DNA from: an uncultured Ruminococcus sp.
Lineage (GTDB): Bacteria > Bacillota > Clostridia > Oscillospirales > Ruminococcaceae
Reading direction: 5' to 3'
DNA: 42,807 nt
NCBI GenBank assembly: GCA_945877315.1
Contig: CAMCRP010000028.1
Coordinates: 1-42,807 of the forward strand
Part shown: piece by piece, positions 22,456 to 30,332 of the stretch
Layout: the number at the start of each line of letters is the position of its first letter
How positions within the stretch are numbered: position 1 is the first letter of the stretch
Translations under genes and position numbers: made by a program
Notes under the pieces: generated by a model
The model's input: only the letters and a program-made list of their open reading frames with translations
Told to the model about the DNA's origin: nothing
The model's database searches: none

Positions 22456-23304
22456 ATGAGAGGACAGGAAAAAAGACGTCCGAGATTCAGCGTTGGGCTG
22501 GTGTTCTTTCTGATTTTTTTGAGTTTTGCGGTCTGTTTTTTCATCTATATGAAAAATGGTCAGATTCCCGAGGACAGCCTTTCGGCATCGGGAGAAATAG
22601 TTGAGAGCGAACAGCTGCCGACACCCGAGGAAACAACGGTACAGTCCGAAGCACTGACGGTTTCGGAAACCGAGCCTCCCGAGGAAAAGCTTGTAAATCC
22701 CGTGCCTGAGAGTGCGCCGAAGGGACTTTCTTATCTTATCAATGAATGTAATTTCGTAGGCGATTCCCTTACGGTAGGACTTTCAAGCTATGGTCTGATA
22801 CCGGAAAAAAATGTGCTTGCCAATATAGGCATGAATGTTTCAAAGATAAACACAGCCACAATTACCACTCCCGACGGAGAAATGACGGCTCTTGAAGCTC
22901 TTAAAAAGAATAATCCTAAGAATGTTTATATCATGCTGGGCAGCAACGGTATTTCGTGGCTGACAAATGAAAGCATGATCTCCGAGTACGGCGTGTTCAT
23001 TGATTCTGTCAAGGAGGAACTGCCCGAAGCGGCAATATATATCATCTCCATTCCGCCTGTTACGGCAAATAAGGAGATAGATACTAATTCGCCCATACTC
23101 AATTCGGACATTGACGCATACAACTCCGAGCTGTTAAAGCTTGCCGACAATAAGGGCGTGTATTTTGTTGACCTGAACACAGGCTTGAAGGGCAATGACG
23201 GAAAGCTTGCCTCCGAACGTTCCGACGGCGACGGTATGCACTTTAAAAAGAGCACCTATGATATTATGCTTGATTATCTGCTGACTCATACGGCAGATCA
23301 ATAA
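22456..23304 (+). CDS. Membrane-anchored SGNH/GDSL hydrolase
   Basis: A 282-residue SGNH-fold esterase or acetyltransferase-like hydrolase. One N-terminal membrane segment (about 12-31, VGLVFFLIFLSFAVCFFIY) is followed by an acidic, low-complexity linker to about residue 85, so the catalytic domain is outside the cell. Catalytic residues are Ser104 in FVGDSLTVGL, Asn164 in MLGSNGIS, and Asp259/His262 in DGDGMHF. Such proteins next to DUF4358 lipoproteins are common in Ruminococcus relatives and may act on O-acetylated cell-wall or secondary polymers. The ATG at 22456 is chosen because AAGG lies nine bases before it; the ATG at 22447 touches its own AAGG and is too close. Confidence 0.85.
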   Translation: MRGQEKRRPRFSVGLVFFLIFLSFAVCFFIYMKNGQIPEDSLSASGEIVESEQLPTPEETTVQSEALTVSETEPPEEKLVNPVPESAPKGLSYLINECNFVGDSLTVGLSSYGLIPEKNVLANIGMNVSKINTATITTPDGEMTALEALKKNNPKNVYIMLGSNGISWLTNESMISEYGVFIDSVKEELPEAAIYIISIPPVTANKEIDTNSPILNSDIDAYNSELLKLADNKGVYFVDLNTGLKGNDGKLASERSDGDGMHFKKSTYDIMLDYLLTHTADQ

Positions 23305-23327
23305 TAAATGGAAAAGAGAGAGTTAAA

Positions 23328-23843
23328 ATGAAGAGAAAATTTACTTTTACTGCCCTGGCTTTGGCTGCGGCAATGTCGCTGGCTGCTTGTTCCGAGCCGA
23401 CTGTTGATTCGGTAGATACTTCTGCCGATACAGCGGCTGTTTCCGAAAGGGCTGCGGCCGCCGAACCATCGGATATCACTGCGAAGATCATTGCCGACAT
23501 TGAGATGTCCTCGCTGGCAGAGGTGCAGTCCGACAGAATTGAAATGTACCTTGATGTTGATTTGGAGAAGGTTGACAGCTTTTCCATGTTCATCTGCGGT
23601 TCGGGCGGATTTGCCGATGAGGTGGGTGTTTTCAGAATGAAGTCTGACGCAGACTGTGAGTCACTGAAAACACTTATCACAGAGCGTCTGGAGAAGCGCA
23701 AGGTGGATTTTGAGGACTACAATCCCGACGAATTTGAAAAGCTTGGCAAGGCGGTCTGCGGTGTAAGCGGAAACTACGTTTACTATGCAGTTACCCCCGA
23801 CAGCGACAAGGCTGAGAGCATCATCAAGGAGTTTATCGGCTGA
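23328..23843 (+). CDS. DUF4358 lipoprotein
   Basis: A 171-residue secreted lipoprotein. The signal peptide ends in the lipobox SLAAC (Cys21), followed by an Ala/Ser/Thr-rich linker and the DUF4358 domain (about 50-171) with FSMFICGSGGFADEVGVF and AVCGVSGNYVYYAVTP. The domain's function is not known. It starts 24 bases after the SGNH gene ends on the same strand, so the two likely form a unit for the cell surface. The mature part is acidic. Confidence 0.85.
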   Translation: MKRKFTFTALALAAAMSLAACSEPTVDSVDTSADTAAVSERAAAAEPSDITAKIIADIEMSSLAEVQSDRIEMYLDVDLEKVDSFSMFICGSGGFADEVGVFRMKSDADCESLKTLITERLEKRKVDFEDYNPDEFEKLGKAVCGVSGNYVYYAVTPDSDKAESIIKEFIG

Positions 23844-23863
23844 TTTGTGAATACTGATTTTTT

Positions 23864-23906
23864 GGGGCATATCCGTCTATGGGTATGCCCCGATTTTATT
23901 TTTTTT
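23864..23906 (+). terminator. Intrinsic terminator before pyrH
   Basis: An 8-base GC-rich stem, GGGGCATA/TATGCCCC (23864-23871 with 23884-23891), is followed by a T-rich run to 23906. It ends the SGNH-DUF4358 transcript. Confidence 0.85.
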
Positions 23907-23927
23907 GTAACTTTTTTTGAAAAACTC

Positions 23928-23956
23928 TTTACATATGGGGGAAAGTATAGTAAAAT
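23928..23956 (+). promoter_or_regulatory. Promoter for the pyrH block
   Basis: TTTACA (23928-23933), a 17-base spacer and TAAAAT (23951-23956) lie about 75 bases before the pyrH ATG. It is the first good promoter after the terminator and could drive the long pyrH-to-polC block. Confidence 0.6.
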
Positions 23957-24030
23957 ATAACATAGGCATATGCTCTGCGTAATATGCGGAGCAGCATTAT
24001 ATTAATTTGAGAATTTTGCGAGGTGCGATT

Positions 24031-24744
24031 ATGGAACCTAAATATCACAGAGTCCTTCTTAAACTCAGCGGCGAAGCGTTGGCAGGTGACAAGAAAACAG
24101 GTCTTGATTATTCTGTTATAACCGAGATAGGCAAGAGCATTAAAAAGTGTGCGGACGCAGGCGTTCAGATGGGTATTGTCGTTGGCGGCGGTAACTTTTG
24201 GAGAGGTCGTTCCAGTGGTGCTATGGACAGAACAAGAGCCGACCATATCGGTATGCTTGCCACTACCATGAATGCGCTGGCGGTTGCCGATGTGCTTGAA
24301 TCTTTGGGAATGGACGTCAGAGTTCAGACCGCTATTGCAATGCACCAGGTTGCAGAGCCTTATATCCGTAACAAGGCCGTTCGTCATATGGAAAAGGGAA
24401 GAGTTGTTATCTTCGGCTGCGGTACGGGAAATCCCTTCTTTTCCACCGATACGGCGTCCACTCTGAGAGCTGCCGAGATAGAAGCGGACATTGTGCTGAA
24501 GGCTACCATGGTTGATGGAGTTTACGATAAGGACCCCAACAAGTACGAAGATGCGGTCAAGTTCGACAAGCTTAGCTTTAACGAGATACTTGTGAGAAAT
24601 CTGGCAGTTATGGACAGTACTGCTGCTTCCATGTGCAAGGATAATCATCTTCCCATACTCGTTTTCGACCTCAGCAGACCCGACAATATTTATGATGCCT
24701 GCATGGGCATTCCCGTAGGAACCATCGTATCCGACGAAGCTTAA
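24031..24744 (+). CDS. pyrH: UMP kinase
   Basis: A 237-residue amino acid kinase family enzyme that turns UMP into UDP for pyrimidine nucleotide supply. [12 protein letters not shown] at the start and [13 protein letters not shown] are the nucleotide- and UMP-binding loops; [10 protein letters not shown]-type residues appear as [15 protein letters not shown]. It has the length of bacterial PyrH hexamers. The ATG at 24031 follows GAGGTGCGATT; an in-frame codon at 24007 would add unsupported residues. It opens the conserved pyrH-frr-uppS-cdsA-dxr-rseP-ispG-polC block and lies 33 bases before frr. Confidence 0.96.
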   Translation: MEPKYHRVLLKLSGEALAGDKKTGLDYSVITEIGKSIKKCADAGVQMGIVVGGGNFWRGRSSGAMDRTRADHIGMLATTMNALAVADVLESLGMDVRVQTAIAMHQVAEPYIRNKAVRHMEKGRVVIFGCGTGNPFFSTDTASTLRAAEIEADIVLKATMVDGVYDKDPNKYEDAVKFDKLSFNEILVRNLAVMDSTAASMCKDNHLPILVFDLSRPDNIYDACMGIPVGTIVSDEA

Positions 24745-24777
24745 AACAAATTTTATTAACGAAAGGAATTTTATATT

Positions 24778-25332
24778 ATGAAAGAACAGATGAATACAGC
24801 AAAGGGAAAAATGGAAAAGTGCATAAAGAGCCTTGAGCACGAGTTTACAACTATCAGAGCGGGCAGAGCAAACCCCGCTGTTCTCGATAAGGTTTTTGTT
24901 GACTATTACGGAGCACCTACTCCCGTTAATCAGCTGGCTGCTATTTCCGTCAGCGAAGCAAGAGTTCTCGTTATCCAGCCCTGGGACGCAGGAGCATTAA
25001 AGCCTATCGAGAAGGCTATCCAGACTTCCGAGATCGGCATTAACCCCACAAATGACGGAAAGGTTCTCCGTCTTGTGTTCCCTCAGCTTACCGAGGAAAG
25101 ACGTAAGGAGCTTGTTAAGCAGATAAAGAAGATGGGCGAAGAGGGCAAGGTAACTATCCGTTCCGTAAGACGTGATACTATGGAAAAATTCAAGACCATG
25201 AAGAAGAATTCCGAGATCACCGAGGACGATTTGAAGAACTGCGAGAAGGACGTTCAGAACCTCACTGACAAGTTTGTTGCTGAGATAGACAAGGCAGTTG
25301 CCGAAAAGGAAAAAGAAATTATGTCTATCTGA
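24778..25332 (+). CDS. frr: Ribosome recycling factor
   Basis: A 184-residue, highly charged protein of standard length that splits post-termination ribosomes with EF-G. The N-terminal block GRANPAVLDKVFVDYYGAPT and the C-terminal coiled segment with VRRDTMEKFKTMKKNSEI are characteristic. The ribosome site GAAAGGA lies before the ATG. Its place between pyrH and uppS is the usual order in Firmicutes. Confidence 0.97.
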   Translation: MKEQMNTAKGKMEKCIKSLEHEFTTIRAGRANPAVLDKVFVDYYGAPTPVNQLAAISVSEARVLVIQPWDAGALKPIEKAIQTSEIGINPTNDGKVLRLVFPQLTEERRKELVKQIKKMGEEGKVTIRSVRRDTMEKFKTMKKNSEITEDDLKNCEKDVQNLTDKFVAEIDKAVAEKEKEIMSI

Positions 25333-25365
25333 CATATGAAATTCTGAACGAAAAGGTGATTTTGC

Positions 25366-26076
25366 TTGGCTATTGACAGCGAAAAGCTGCCTGTCCATAT
25401 CGGAATAATTATGGACGGCAACGGGCGATGGGCGCAGAACAGGGGACTTCCGAGAGCTGCGGGTCATAAGGAGGGTGCGGAGGTATTCAACCGCATTACG
25501 AAATATTGCAGGAAGATCGGCATAAGGTATGTGACCTACTATGCGTTCTCCACGGAAAACTGGAAGCGTCCCGCAGATGAGGTAAACGCCTTGATGAAGC
25601 TGTTTGAGCAGTATCTCGGTACGGCTGAACAGTATGCGAAGGAGAATGTTCGGCTTATTTTTATCGGAGATAAGTCCCGTTTTCCCGAAAAGCTTCGTCT
25701 AAAAATGGCGGAGCTGGAGAAAAAGTCCGAAAATTTCGACGCTATGACAGTTATTATGGCTATGAATTACGGCGGTCGGGACGATATTGTGAGGGCTGCC
25801 GCACGGGCTGCCGCACTTGTCAGGGACAGAAGCATTACTCCCGAACAGATAGACGAGAGCCTTATTTCGTCGCTTATTTACACGGGCGGTATTCCCGACC
25901 CGGATATGATAATCCGTCCCGGCGGGGAGAAACGGCTTTCCAACTTCCTTACATGGCAGTCTGCATATTCCGAGCTGTATTTTACGGACGTACTGTGGCC
26001 TGATTTCACCGCAAAAGAGCTTGACAAGGCTCTGGAAGAATTTGCACATAGAGGCAGAAGATTTGGAGGAGTATGA
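25366..26076 (+). CDS. uppS: Undecaprenyl diphosphate synthase (isoprenyl transferase)
   Basis: A 236-residue cis-prenyltransferase that builds the C55 lipid carrier for peptidoglycan. The substrate-binding block IIMDGNGRWAQNRGLPR is followed by GHKEGAEVF, then YYAFSTENWKRP and IIRPGGEKRLSNFLTWQSAY, the usual family motifs, and length is normal. Translation starts at a TTG (25366) preceded by AAAGGTGAT. It supplies carrier lipid for the cell envelope together with the neighbouring CdsA and RseP envelope genes. Confidence 0.96.
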   Translation: MAIDSEKLPVHIGIIMDGNGRWAQNRGLPRAAGHKEGAEVFNRITKYCRKIGIRYVTYYAFSTENWKRPADEVNALMKLFEQYLGTAEQYAKENVRLIFIGDKSRFPEKLRLKMAELEKKSENFDAMTVIMAMNYGGRDDIVRAAARAAALVRDRSITPEQIDESLISSLIYTGGIPDPDMIIRPGGEKRLSNFLTWQSAYSELYFTDVLWPDFTAKELDKALEEFAHRGRRFGGV

Positions 26077-26079
26077 TAT

Positions 26080-26928
26080 ATGGCTGTCAGATTGATCACT
26101 GCCGCTGTGGGAATTGCTGTCGGGGTAGGCGTTCTGTTCCTGTCCGACACCATGTTTTTTTACATTGTTCTGGCAACTATCAGTTTGTTCATTATCCACG
26201 AACTGTTCACCGCCGAAGAATGTAAAGAGTATAAGAGCGAGTGTATAACCTGTTATATTTATACTGTATGTGTTCAACTGTTTCTTGGACTTGAAACACT
26301 TTTCGAATTCGACAGATTTTGGAGATATTTGCTTAGTATATTATGCGTTTTTGTACTGTTTGCGCTGTTTGTTATTGACAAAAAGCGGATTCCCTTTGAT
26401 AAGCTTTGCGTTATGGCGGCTTCGGCAGTGCTTGTAAACGGTTCTATTTCTTGCATCGGGACTGTCAAGGATTACAGCGATGTTCACGGCGTTTGCTATG
26501 TTGTTCTGGTTCTGGCAGGTGCATGGCTGGGTGATGCAGGTGCGTATTTCGTGGGAAGTGCAATCGGAAAGCACAAGCTTTGCCCCGATATTTCGCCGAA
26601 GAAAACCGTTGAGGGTGCAGTTGGCGGAGTTGTGACAACGGGTATTATTTTCGTTATTTACGCATATTTTTATCGTATGGTGCAGCTTTCTATGGGCGTT
26701 CCCGATTTTAGTGTGAATTACATCGTTCTCGCTGTTGTGGGAATGGTCTGCGCTGTTCTGGGTATGCTGGGCGATCTGTCTGCTTCACTTGTAAAGCGTC
26801 AGACGGGTATCAAGGATTTCGGTAAGCTTATGCCCGGTCACGGCGGTATGCTGGACAGATTTGACAGCGTGCTTTTCGTTGCTCCGTTTTTGGCGATAGT
26901 TCTGAAATTTCTGCCGGTATTCGGCTAA
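26080..26928 (+). CDS. cdsA: Phosphatidate cytidylyltransferase
   Basis: A 282-residue integral membrane enzyme that makes CDP-diacylglycerol, the branch point of phospholipid synthesis. About eight hydrophobic segments are seen, and the family signature lies near the C-terminus as LMPGHGGMLDRFDSVLF. It starts three bases after the uppS stop, so translation is coupled. The 120-base gap to dxr that follows carries a hairpin. Confidence 0.94.
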   Translation: MAVRLITAAVGIAVGVGVLFLSDTMFFYIVLATISLFIIHELFTAEECKEYKSECITCYIYTVCVQLFLGLETLFEFDRFWRYLLSILCVFVLFALFVIDKKRIPFDKLCVMAASAVLVNGSISCIGTVKDYSDVHGVCYVVLVLAGAWLGDAGAYFVGSAIGKHKLCPDISPKKTVEGAVGGVVTTGIIFVIYAYFYRMVQLSMGVPDFSVNYIVLAVVGMVCAVLGMLGDLSASLVKRQTGIKDFGKLMPGHGGMLDRFDSVLFVAPFLAIVLKFLPVFG

Positions 26929-26989
26929 TGACCGAGGGTTGGTAGAGCATAAAGGGAATGTCCGCCGTTTTTCGGATATTTCCGTTTTT

Positions 26990-27025
26990 GCAAGGTAATG
27001 TCGCTTGATTGCGATGTTGCCTTGC
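26990..27025 (+). other. Hairpin in the cdsA-dxr gap
   Basis: GCAAGGTAATGTCGC (26990-27004) and GCGATGTTGCCTTGC (27011-27025) pair over 15 positions including three G-U pairs, with a 6-base loop. No T run follows, so it is not a standard terminator; it may be an mRNA processing or stability element. Confidence 0.4.
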
Positions 27026-27050
27026 AGTTGCGTTTGTATGGAGGTATAGA

Positions 27051-28202
27051 ATGAAAACAATCTCGCTTCTGGGTTCAACAGGTTCCATAGGTACGCAGAC
27101 CTGTGATGTTTGCAGAAAATACGGAATTAGGATAAAGGCTCTTGCAGCTTTGAAAAATACTAAGCTTCTGGCAGAACAGGCAATTGAATTCGGTGCGGAC
27201 ACCGTCTGCATTTACGATGAAAGCAGATATTCTGAGCTGAAAAATCTGCTTTCGGGTAAAAATATCCGTATTCTTACAGGCGGTGACGGACTAAACGAAA
27301 TAGCTTCTCTGGACGGCGTTGATATTATGGTCAATTCCGTTGTGGGAATGGTCGGTCTGCTGCCTACTCTGACGGCTATCGAAAAGGGCACGGATATTGC
27401 ACTTGCCAACAAGGAAACGCTGGTGGCGGGCGGTGAGCTTGTTATGTCCCTTGCCGAGAAGAAGGGTGTTAAGATTTACCCTGTGGACAGCGAACACTCA
27501 GCTATTTTTCAGTGCTTGCAGGGAAATAAGCGGTCGCAGCTCAAAAGCATTATCCTGACGGCTTCGGGCGGACCTTTTTTCGGAAAGACGAGAAAGGAGC
27601 TTGAAAATGTTTCCACTGCCGAGGCGCTTTGTCACCCTAACTGGTCTATGGGCAGCAAGATAACCGTTGACAGCTCAACGCTTATGAACAAGGGTCTGGA
27701 ATTTATCGAAGCAAGGTGGCTTTTTGACCTGTCGCCCGAGCAGATACAGATAGTTGTTCACCGTGAAAGCGTTATCCATTCTGCTGTGGAATATGCGGAT
27801 AATTCGGTAATTGCGCAGATGGGTGTTCCCGATATGAAGATACCCATTCAGTATGCGCTGTTATATCCCGAAAGGCTGGAATGTGATGTAAAAAGGCTGT
27901 CCCTGACCGATTACGGGACGCTTTCCTTTGCTAAGCCCGATTATGAAACATTCGAGTGCCTGAAAACCTGTATTGACGCATCAAAAGCTGGCGGTACTGC
28001 CTGTGCTGCGGTAAACGGTGCAAACGAAGCTGCTGTGGGACTTTTCCTTGAAGGAAAAATACCGTTCCTGAAAATCGGAAGCCTTGTGAGAGGCGCATTT
28101 GAAACGCTGTCACATTCCAAAATAAACAGCGTCAACGATATTCTTGCTGCCGACAAAGCCGCAAGAGAATATGTGATCTCAAACGTATTATCGGAGGAAT
28201 AA
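27051..28202 (+). CDS. dxr: 1-deoxy-D-xylulose 5-phosphate reductoisomerase
   Basis: A 383-residue cytoplasmic NADPH enzyme of the MEP isoprenoid pathway. The dinucleotide loop LLGSTGSIGTQT is at the start, the substrate region has VDSEHSAIFQCL and the catalytic-loop region KITVDSSTLMNKGLEFIEA. Length is normal. The ATG at 27051 follows GGAGG; an ATG 42 bases upstream adds unrelated residues. It and ispG, two genes downstream, belong to the same pathway and supply uppS with precursors. Confidence 0.96.
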   Translation: MKTISLLGSTGSIGTQTCDVCRKYGIRIKALAALKNTKLLAEQAIEFGADTVCIYDESRYSELKNLLSGKNIRILTGGDGLNEIASLDGVDIMVNSVVGMVGLLPTLTAIEKGTDIALANKETLVAGGELVMSLAEKKGVKIYPVDSEHSAIFQCLQGNKRSQLKSIILTASGGPFFGKTRKELENVSTAEALCHPNWSMGSKITVDSSTLMNKGLEFIEARWLFDLSPEQIQIVVHRESVIHSAVEYADNSVIAQMGVPDMKIPIQYALLYPERLECDVKRLSLTDYGTLSFAKPDYETFECLKTCIDASKAGGTACAAVNGANEAAVGLFLEGKIPFLKIGSLVRGAFETLSHSKINSVNDILAADKAAREYVISNVLSEE

Positions 28203-28203
28203 G

Positions 28204-29283
28204 ATGAAAATTCTGCTTGCTATTCTTGTTTTCGGGGTAATAGTTGTTGTTCACGAAGGGGGACACTTTTTTGCCGCAAGGCTCTGCGGGGTAAAGGTAA
28301 ACGAGTTTGCCATCGGCATGGGGCCTGCCATTTTCAAGAAGCAGGGGAAGGAAACTCTTTTTACTGTAAGACTGTTGCCGCTGGGCGGATTTTGCTCTAT
28401 GGAAGGCGAAAATGAGGACAGCGATGCAGATGGTGCATTTAACAGAAAATCTCCCGCTAAAAGGCTTCTGGTCATATCTGCCGGTGCAATAATGAATATT
28501 CTGCTGGGATTTATTCTGGCAGCCGTTGTTACTGTTGTAAGCGGGAAGATCGTTACAAATGAGATAGTTTATTTTACGGAAGATGCTGTCAGCAGCACAA
28601 CAGGGCTTCAAATGGGTGACAGAATTGTCAGGATAAACGGCAAATCTATCCTCACCGCAAACGATATTGTCTATCAGCTGCGAAACGATGTGGACGGTAT
28701 CGTTGATATGCAGGTCATCAGAAACGGACAGCGTGTTTACCTTGATAATGTGAAATTTGATCTCAGCGTAAACACGAAAACGGGAAAGCAGGTCATGAAT
28801 ATTGATTTTCGAGTTTCCTCAGTAAAATGTACGGCTGCAAATCTTCTTCCACATTCCTTTAGAAAAACCGTTTCCACCGCAAGGCTTATCTGGATATCTT
28901 TAGTTGATATGATCTCGGGAAAGTACGGATTTAATGACATTCAGGGACCTGTGGGTATCGTCAATGCCATAGGAGAGGCAGCGGCGGTAAATGTTTCCGA
29001 GCTGCTTGATTTTATGATGCTTATCACCGTGAATGTTGGCATTTTCAACCTGCTCCCTCTGCCTGCTCTTGACGGCGGACGAATTGCGTTTATCGTTGCG
29101 GAAATTATTCGCAGAAAGCCGGTTCCGCCCGAGCGTGAAGGTCTGGTGCATTTTGTGGGATTTGCTCTGCTTATGGTGCTGATGCTTGCAGTCACATTCA
29201 ACGACATTATGCGTATTGTAAAGCCCACGGAAAATGAAGCGGAAAAGGTTGTTTATATCGGAGGTATGCTTCTTGAAAAATAA
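28204..29283 (+). CDS. rseP: RseP-family site-2 zinc metalloprotease
   Basis: A 359-residue intramembrane protease that cleaves membrane-bound anti-sigma factors or signal peptides. The zinc motif is HEGGH (17-21) in the first membrane helix, a PDZ domain is in the middle (around 115-190, with TGLQMGDRIVRINGKSI), and the second zinc-ligand motif NLLPLPALDGGRI is near residue 281. The ATG follows GGAGG. Its 3' end overlaps the TTG start of ispG by 11 bases. Confidence 0.95.
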   Translation: MKILLAILVFGVIVVVHEGGHFFAARLCGVKVNEFAIGMGPAIFKKQGKETLFTVRLLPLGGFCSMEGENEDSDADGAFNRKSPAKRLLVISAGAIMNILLGFILAAVVTVVSGKIVTNEIVYFTEDAVSSTTGLQMGDRIVRINGKSILTANDIVYQLRNDVDGIVDMQVIRNGQRVYLDNVKFDLSVNTKTGKQVMNIDFRVSSVKCTAANLLPHSFRKTVSTARLIWISLVDMISGKYGFNDIQGPVGIVNAIGEAAAVNVSELLDFMMLITVNVGIFNLLPLPALDGGRIAFIVAEIIRRKPVPPEREGLVHFVGFALLMVLMLAVTFNDIMRIVKPTENEAEKVVYIGGMLLEK

Positions 29284-30331
29284 AAGATCGGTCAGAAATG
29301 TTAAGGTCGGAAATTTTCCGCTGAATGGTGAAAAAATCTACATTCAGTCTATGCTAAGCGTTCCGTCCTACGATGTGGAGGGCAGCGTCCGTCAGGCGGT
29401 GGAGCTTGAAAGGGCAGGCTGTGAGATAGTTCGTGCAGCAATTCCCGATATGGACGCAGTGAAGCTCATACCTGCCATTAAAGAACGTGTGAATATTCCT
29501 CTGGTTGCGGATATTCATTTTGATTATAAGATAGCTTTGGCTGCTGCGGAGGCGGGCGTTGACAAAATAAGGATTAACCCCGGAAATATCGGCAGTGCAG
29601 AAAAGGTCAAGGCTGTTGCGGACGTTTGCAGGAGTAGAAAGATTCCCATCAGAATTGGCGTGAACTCCGGTTCTCTCGAAAAGGACATTCTTTTGGAATA
29701 TGGCAGACCATGCGCCGAAGCTTTGGTAAAAAGTGCTTTGCGTCACGTTAATATGCTGACCGACAATGATTTTGAGGACATTGTTATTTCCATAAAATCC
29801 TCCGATGTTCCCACTATGATAAGCGCTTACAGGCTGCTGGCGGAGCAGACGGATTTTCCGCTTCATCTTGGTGTTACAGAAGCGGGAACGGAGCGTATGG
29901 GACTTATTAAATCCGCTGTGGGAATAGGTTCCCTGCTTTGTGATGGTATTGGCGAAACTATAAGAGTTTCCCTGACCGCCGACCCTGTTCGTGAGATAGC
30001 GGCGGCTAAAGATATTCTGAAAGCTGTCGGACGGGGGAGCGGTGTTACCATAGTTTCCTGTCCCACCTGCGGAAGAACAAGGATCGATCTTATTAAGGCG
30101 GCTTCCGAGGTAGAAGCTGCACTTTCCGACTGCGAACTGCCCATAAAGGTCGCTGTTATGGGCTGTGCGGTAAATGGTCCGGGAGAAGCAAGGGACGCTG
30201 ACATAGGCATTGCGGGTGGTGAAGGCTGCGCTGTTATCTTTTCAAAGGGGGAGCTGCTCCGCAAAATCCCCGAGGACAGGATAGTCCCCGAGCTTCTTGC
30301 CGAAATAAATAAACTGCGGGAGAAATGTTGA
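29273..30331 (+). CDS. ispG: 4-hydroxy-3-methylbut-2-enyl diphosphate synthase
   Basis: A 352-residue iron-sulfur enzyme of the MEP pathway that converts MEcPP to HMBPP. The [4Fe-4S] cysteines are in [12 protein letters not shown] and [10 protein letters not shown] near the C-terminus. The TIM barrel domain shows [12 protein letters not shown] and RINPGNIG. The start is a TTG (29273) ten bases after GGAGG and overlaps the rseP stop, so the genes are coupled. An in-frame codon at 29234 would begin inside rseP with no ribosome site, so it was not used. Confidence 0.94.
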   Translation: MKNKRSVRNVKVGNFPLNGEKIYIQSMLSVPSYDVEGSVRQAVELERAGCEIVRAAIPDMDAVKLIPAIKERVNIPLVADIHFDYKIALAAAEAGVDKIRINPGNIGSAEKVKAVADVCRSRKIPIRIGVNSGSLEKDILLEYGRPCAEALVKSALRHVNMLTDNDFEDIVISIKSSDVPTMISAYRLLAEQTDFPLHLGVTEAGTERMGLIKSAVGIGSLLCDGIGETIRVSLTADPVREIAAAKDILKAVGRGSGVTIVSCPTCGRTRIDLIKAASEVEAALSDCELPIKVAVMGCAVNGPGEARDADIGIAGGEGCAVIFSKGELLRKIPEDRIVPELLAEINKLREKC

Positions 30332-30332
30332 T

